Of a stretch of 64,000 nucleotides of DNA, positions 60,883-64,000 are shown in pieces. Below the pieces are notes generated by a model. The model worked only from the letters and a program-made list of their open reading frames with translations. It was not told the origin of the DNA and searched no databases. Source of the DNA: an uncultured Clostridia bacterium (GTDB taxonomy: Bacteria > Bacillota > Clostridia > Oscillospirales > Acutalibacteraceae). Within the stretch, counting starts at the first letter, position 1. Each line of letters starts with the position of its first letter. The stretch is from contig CAMAZY010000007.1 of assembly GCA_945863885.1 (NCBI GenBank), positions 22,738 to 86,737 of the forward strand, in the 5' to 3' direction. The translations under genes were made by a program, and so were the position numbers.

Positions 60883-62337
60883 ATGAAGCTTCATGAAATT
60901 TTAACCGGCATTGACGTTTCGGGTCAGTTTGACGGCGAAACGGAAATCACCGATATTGCCTACGATTCGAGAAAGGCGAAGTCCGGCGTTTTGTTCGTCT
61001 GTCTTACGGGTGTACGGGCCGACGGCCATTTATTCGCCAAAAGCGCCTACGACAACGGCTGCCGTGTTTTTCTTTGTGAAAAGGAAATCGGACTGCCCGA
61101 TGACGCACAGGTCATTACCTGCGACGACACAAGAGCGGCACTTGCCAAAGCGTCATGCAATCTTTTCCGTCACCCGTCAAGAGAAATCGCCGTCATCGGC
61201 ATCACGGGAACCAAAGGGAAAACCACGGTTGCCCACATCATCAAGCAGGTGCTTGACCAAGCCGGCATCATGACCGGTATCATCGGCACCGTCGGCGCAG
61301 GCTACGGCGACGTCACACTGCCGACGGTCAACACGACGCCCGAAAGCTACGAATTACAAAAAATGTTCCGTCAGATGGCGGACGCCGGCTGTAAAGCGTG
61401 TGCGGTTGAGGTTTCTTCCCTCGGACTGAAAGCGCACCGGGTCGACGGGACAACGTTTAAAATCGGCATTTTCACGAATCTTTACCCCGACCACATCGGC
61501 ACGAACGAGCACGAAAGCTTCGAAGAATATGCCTATTGGAAAAAGCAGCTTTTCCCGCTGTGCGAAAATGCAATCGTCAACCTTGACGATGAATATTCAA
61601 ATCAGATGCTCGAGGGCTTCAAGGGCAAAGTTCTTTCCTACGGTTACGGCGAAAAAGCCGACCTGCGGCTTCTCGGGACCGAAAAGGTCAGGGTTTCCAA
61701 CATTCTTGCTGTCCGCTTTTCCTATCAATATAAAGGGAATACATACTATGACCTTATCAGCCTTCCCGGCGACATCAACGCCATGAATGCGCTTGCCGCC
61801 GTTGCCGCCGCCGAATTCATGGGTGTGCCCAACACCGCTCTGGGCGACAGCCTTGCTCACGTTTTCGTCAAAGGCAGAGGCGAAGTTATTGACACCGGGC
61901 GGGATTTCAGTATCATCATCGACTACGCCCACAACGGCGTCAGCCTGATGAGTATCATCGAAACCGCAAGAGCCTACGAACACAACCGTATTATTGCCCT
62001 TTACGGCTCCGTCGGAGGCAGAACGGAAATCCGACGCCGTGAGCTTGGGCTGGTTTCGGGCAAGATGTGCGATTTTACGATCATCACGTCGGACGACCCC
62101 GATTTTGAAGACCCGGAAAAAATCATGGACGATATTGCCGCCGCCGTTGAAGAAGCGGGCGGACAATACGTTAAAATCGCCGACCGGGCAAAAGCCATTG
62201 AATATGCGGTCAGCATCGCCGAGCCGCACGACATCTTCATTTTCGCCGGCAAGGGGCACGAGCAGTTCATGAAAATCAAAGGCGAAAAGGTTCCGTTCAG
62301 CGAACGGGAAGAAATCCGAAAAGCACTTAACAAGTGA
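60883..62337 (+). CDS. murE: MurE-type UDP-MurNAc-tripeptide ligase, probably not DAP-specific
   Basis: 484 aa; AAGGAGAA before ATG. Adds the third amino acid to UDP-MurNAc-L-Ala-D-Glu using ATP. P-loop G-I-T-G-T-K-G-K-T-T (106-115), N-T-T-P-E-S (150-155), D-Y-A-H-N (347-351) and G-K-G-H-E (456-460) are in place. The specificity block D-N-P-R of DAP enzymes reads D-D-P-D407 here, so the Arg that grips the DAP carboxylate is an Asp. This argues for Lys, Orn or another residue. FemXAB gene next door fits a bridged peptidoglycan. Confidence 0.88.
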   Translation: MKLHEILTGIDVSGQFDGETEITDIAYDSRKAKSGVLFVCLTGVRADGHLFAKSAYDNGCRVFLCEKEIGLPDDAQVITCDDTRAALAKASCNLFRHPSREIAVIGITGTKGKTTVAHIIKQVLDQAGIMTGIIGTVGAGYGDVTLPTVNTTPESYELQKMFRQMADAGCKACAVEVSSLGLKAHRVDGTTFKIGIFTNLYPDHIGTNEHESFEEYAYWKKQLFPLCENAIVNLDDEYSNQMLEGFKGKVLSYGYGEKADLRLLGTEKVRVSNILAVRFSYQYKGNTYYDLISLPGDINAMNALAAVAAAEFMGVPNTALGDSLAHVFVKGRGEVIDTGRDFSIIIDYAHNGVSLMSIIETARAYEHNRIIALYGSVGGRTEIRRRELGLVSGKMCDFTIITSDDPDFEDPEKIMDDIAAAVEEAGGQYVKIADRAKAIEYAVSIAEPHDIFIFAGKGHEQFMKIKGEKVPFSEREEIRKALNK

Positions 62338-62347
62338 GGAGACGGTT

Positions 62348-63673
62348 ATGTACACATTCAAAGAAGAAAAAGATTTAAAAGCGTACGACGAATTTATCGA
62401 AGAAAACGGCGGCTGGTACATTCAGTGCTCGCGCTGGGAAAAGGTCAAGACCACCTGGAAATGCCGGTATTACTGCGGCTTTGACGAAAACGGAACGAGA
62501 GTGCTCGCCGTGCTCGTTATGGAAAGAAATCTTCCGGCGGCGGGAAAAATCTGGTACGGTTCGGGCGGTGCCGTCTGCGACTACAAGAACACAGAATTAC
62601 TAAAGGACTTTACCGGATTCATGAAAGCCGAAATCAAGAAAAATTCCGTCACGGCGTTCATTATGGATCCGCCGATATCGCTTCGCATTAACAGAGAGGA
62701 GCAGCCGTTCGGTCACGAAATGCACAAGACGCTGACGTCGCTCGGCTACGTTCTGAACACCAATATCGACGACTACACCTACAAACAGCCGGTACAGCTT
62801 TTTATTCCGCTTATCGAAAACGGAGAAAAGCTGACGGCCGAAAAAATCCTCAAGAAGTGCGACAAGGGCGTCCGGTACAGTATCCGCCTCGGCACACAAA
62901 GAGGTCTTGAAGCGAAAACCTTCACCTACAAGGACATCGAAAACGACCCGTCCATCATCGAGGACTTCATGGGCGTTATGCGTGACACATCCGAGCGGGA
63001 CAATTTTGTCGAGCGCAACGGCGACTACTGCACAAAGCTTCTTCGTGAATTCGACGGCTACAGCGACTTAAAGCTTGTTTACTACGACAAGGAGCTTGAC
63101 CGGAAGCTGCAAAGTGAACGGCTCGCAAAAAAAGAAGAAGCCCTCGCTCAGCTTGACGGAGCGCACGAAAAAAAGGCAAGGCAGTTAAACGAGATCATCG
63201 AAAGCGTCGACAAGCAGACCGAACACTTTGAAAAGCGCATGGCGGAAGCCGAAGAATTCACCAAGGACAACCGCATCTGCGTTGCCGGCGGTCTTTCAAT
63301 CTATTATGCCGGCATGGGAAGCTGTCTTTTCGGCGGAACGAGAAACGTTATCCGCAACAACACCCGTTCGAGCCATTACTTAAACTATCTCCGGCTTCAG
63401 GAAAGCATCAACAGAGGTCTCAAAGTTCACGACCTCGGCTACATCAAGGTCAAGGAGGCCTCGCTCGAAGAGGACGGAACCTTAGCTCCGCTTGAATCCC
63501 TCGACAACTTCAAGGGGATTTACGACTTCAAGAAGAGCTTTTCCTCCGACTTCCACGAGTTCATCGGCGAATATGTTTTAGTCGGAAACAAGACCAAGTA
63601 TTTCGCCTATGCCAAGCTGATGCCCTCGGCGAAGAAGGCGAAAATCAAGATGATTAAAATGCTCCGGCATTAA
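62348..63673 (+). CDS. FemXAB-family peptidoglycan bridge aminoacyltransferase
   Basis: 441 aa. Transfers an amino acid from aminoacyl-tRNA to the stem-peptide side chain of lipid II or UDP-MurNAc-pentapeptide. Two GNAT-like halves (about 1-165 and 166-240 plus 305-430) flank a two-helix coiled arm (about 248-305), as in S. aureus FemA. F-G-G-T-R-N-V-I-R-N-N and N-Y-L-R-L are typical. GGAG lies 4-8 bases before ATG. Which amino acid is added cannot be told. Confidence 0.9.
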   Translation: MYTFKEEKDLKAYDEFIEENGGWYIQCSRWEKVKTTWKCRYYCGFDENGTRVLAVLVMERNLPAAGKIWYGSGGAVCDYKNTELLKDFTGFMKAEIKKNSVTAFIMDPPISLRINREEQPFGHEMHKTLTSLGYVLNTNIDDYTYKQPVQLFIPLIENGEKLTAEKILKKCDKGVRYSIRLGTQRGLEAKTFTYKDIENDPSIIEDFMGVMRDTSERDNFVERNGDYCTKLLREFDGYSDLKLVYYDKELDRKLQSERLAKKEEALAQLDGAHEKKARQLNEIIESVDKQTEHFEKRMAEAEEFTKDNRICVAGGLSIYYAGMGSCLFGGTRNVIRNNTRSSHYLNYLRLQESINRGLKVHDLGYIKVKEASLEEDGTLAPLESLDNFKGIYDFKKSFSSDFHEFIGEYVLVGNKTKYFAYAKLMPSAKKAKIKMIKMLRH

Positions 63674-63687
63674 ACCGTATAGGAAAC

Positions 63688-63728
63688 AAAACGGCAAGCA
63701 CGAACCGAAAGGCGGTGCTTGCCGTTTT
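63688..63728 (+). terminator. Terminator of the envelope operon
   Basis: AAAACGGCAAGCAC (63688-63701) and GTGCTTGCCGTTTT (63715-63728): a perfect 14-bp stem with a U-rich end. Confidence 0.85.
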
Positions 63729-64000
63729 ACTTATTTATTTTGATCGATTCAATACATTAAAGTCGATTATATAATAAGATATGTTTATCTGTTGGTCAGT
63801 TCGTACTTTTCTGTTTTAACCCGTTCTATTCTTTTACCTTGTGCTCATGCCGCACGGGCACTTACTTTCTGACCGAAGCGTCAGAAAGTAAGCAAAGAAC
63901 GCTTTTTCGTAGAGGGAAAACACTAAGGGTGGTCGCACTTTTTGCGTTGAGGGTGGTTTGTTCTCTCTTGTGTTTGCTGTTAAAATTGATTTGCTTTTTT
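63729..64000. other. Terminal spacer without genes
   Basis: AT-rich; holds the short repeat copy 2 and its hairpin. No open frame of note. Confidence 0.5.
63823..63893 (+). repeat. Short dispersed repeat, copy 2, followed by a hairpin
   Basis: 63823-63861 matches 20636-20673. It is followed by CTTACTTTCTGAC (63861-63873), a 6-base loop and GTCAGAAAGTAAG (63880-63892), a perfect 13-bp stem. Confidence 0.55.

Noticed and set aside
61597..62421. 274-codon minus-strand frame across the murE-like gene
   Set aside because: Antisense shadow; it also crosses the gene boundary.

Overview
The window looks like chromosomal DNA of a low-to-moderate GC, spore-forming Firmicute, most likely a gut member of the Clostridia (Oscillospirales/Ruminococcaceae-like). 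Reasons: a full Firmicutes-order S10-spc-alpha ribosomal operon with a KOW gene between map and infA, a zinc-type S14, spoVAC-spoVAD-spoVAE, a T-box in front of thrS, AGGAGG ribosome sites, and many clean TTGACA/TATAAT promoters with 17-base spacers. Lineage is inferred from gene content only. I see no rRNA, tRNA, CRISPR, phage or integrase genes.

Layout. 1-1,870: the start of a secreted lipase-like hydrolase (cut by the window edge) and a small membrane protein, both minus strand. 1,890-17,880: the ribosomal superoperon, minus strand, 31 genes from rpsJ to rplQ, including secY, adk, map, infA and rpoA. It has a long structured leader, a strong promoter at 17,854-17,882 and a UUCG-loop terminator at 1,890-1,918. 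18,150-19,560: ackA. 19,570-20,625: an sdpR-sdpI type autorepressor/immunity pair with two near-identical operators. 20,867-21,610: a secreted repeat protein. 21,720-26,917: glycosidase, metallophosphoesterase and TraX-like membrane protein in one plus-strand operon. 26,970-30,321: a membrane-anchored protein, then thrS with its T-box.

30,340-38,840 (minus): tsaE-tsaB-rpiB run straight into four polysaccharide genes (GT32, two paralogous GT4 enzymes, a pyruvyl transferase), then an M28-like peptidase and a GH18 protein. 38,848-43,460: an ftsW/rodA-type gene, galE (minus), rsmA and an unknown membrane protein. 43,460-46,080: repeat-rich spacers, a small membrane protein, an alpha/beta hydrolase and a 198-base foldback element. 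46,086-48,123: the spoVA cluster with an extra small membrane protein. 48,344-50,285: acyl-activating enzyme plus discrete acyl carrier protein. 50,298-52,370: a membrane-anchored parvulin. 52,542-53,553: a sigma-region-4/XRE regulator with a LexA-type box, plus a small coiled-coil protein. 53,570-57,590: L-fucose catabolism (isomerase, kinase, aldolase). 57,640-59,940: two exported or anchored surface proteins. 60,148-63,728: a membrane protein, a second-type MurE ligase and a FemXAB aminoacyltransferase, which together suggest a peptidoglycan interpeptide bridge.

Most genes are housekeeping. The items that deserve a second look are the foldback element, the dispersed intergenic repeat found at 29.8 kb and 43.5 kb, the LexA-box regulator, the MurE/FemX pair with its changed amino-acid specificity motif, the S10 leader, the 249-base gap inside the S10 operon, and several enzymes with altered catalytic motifs.
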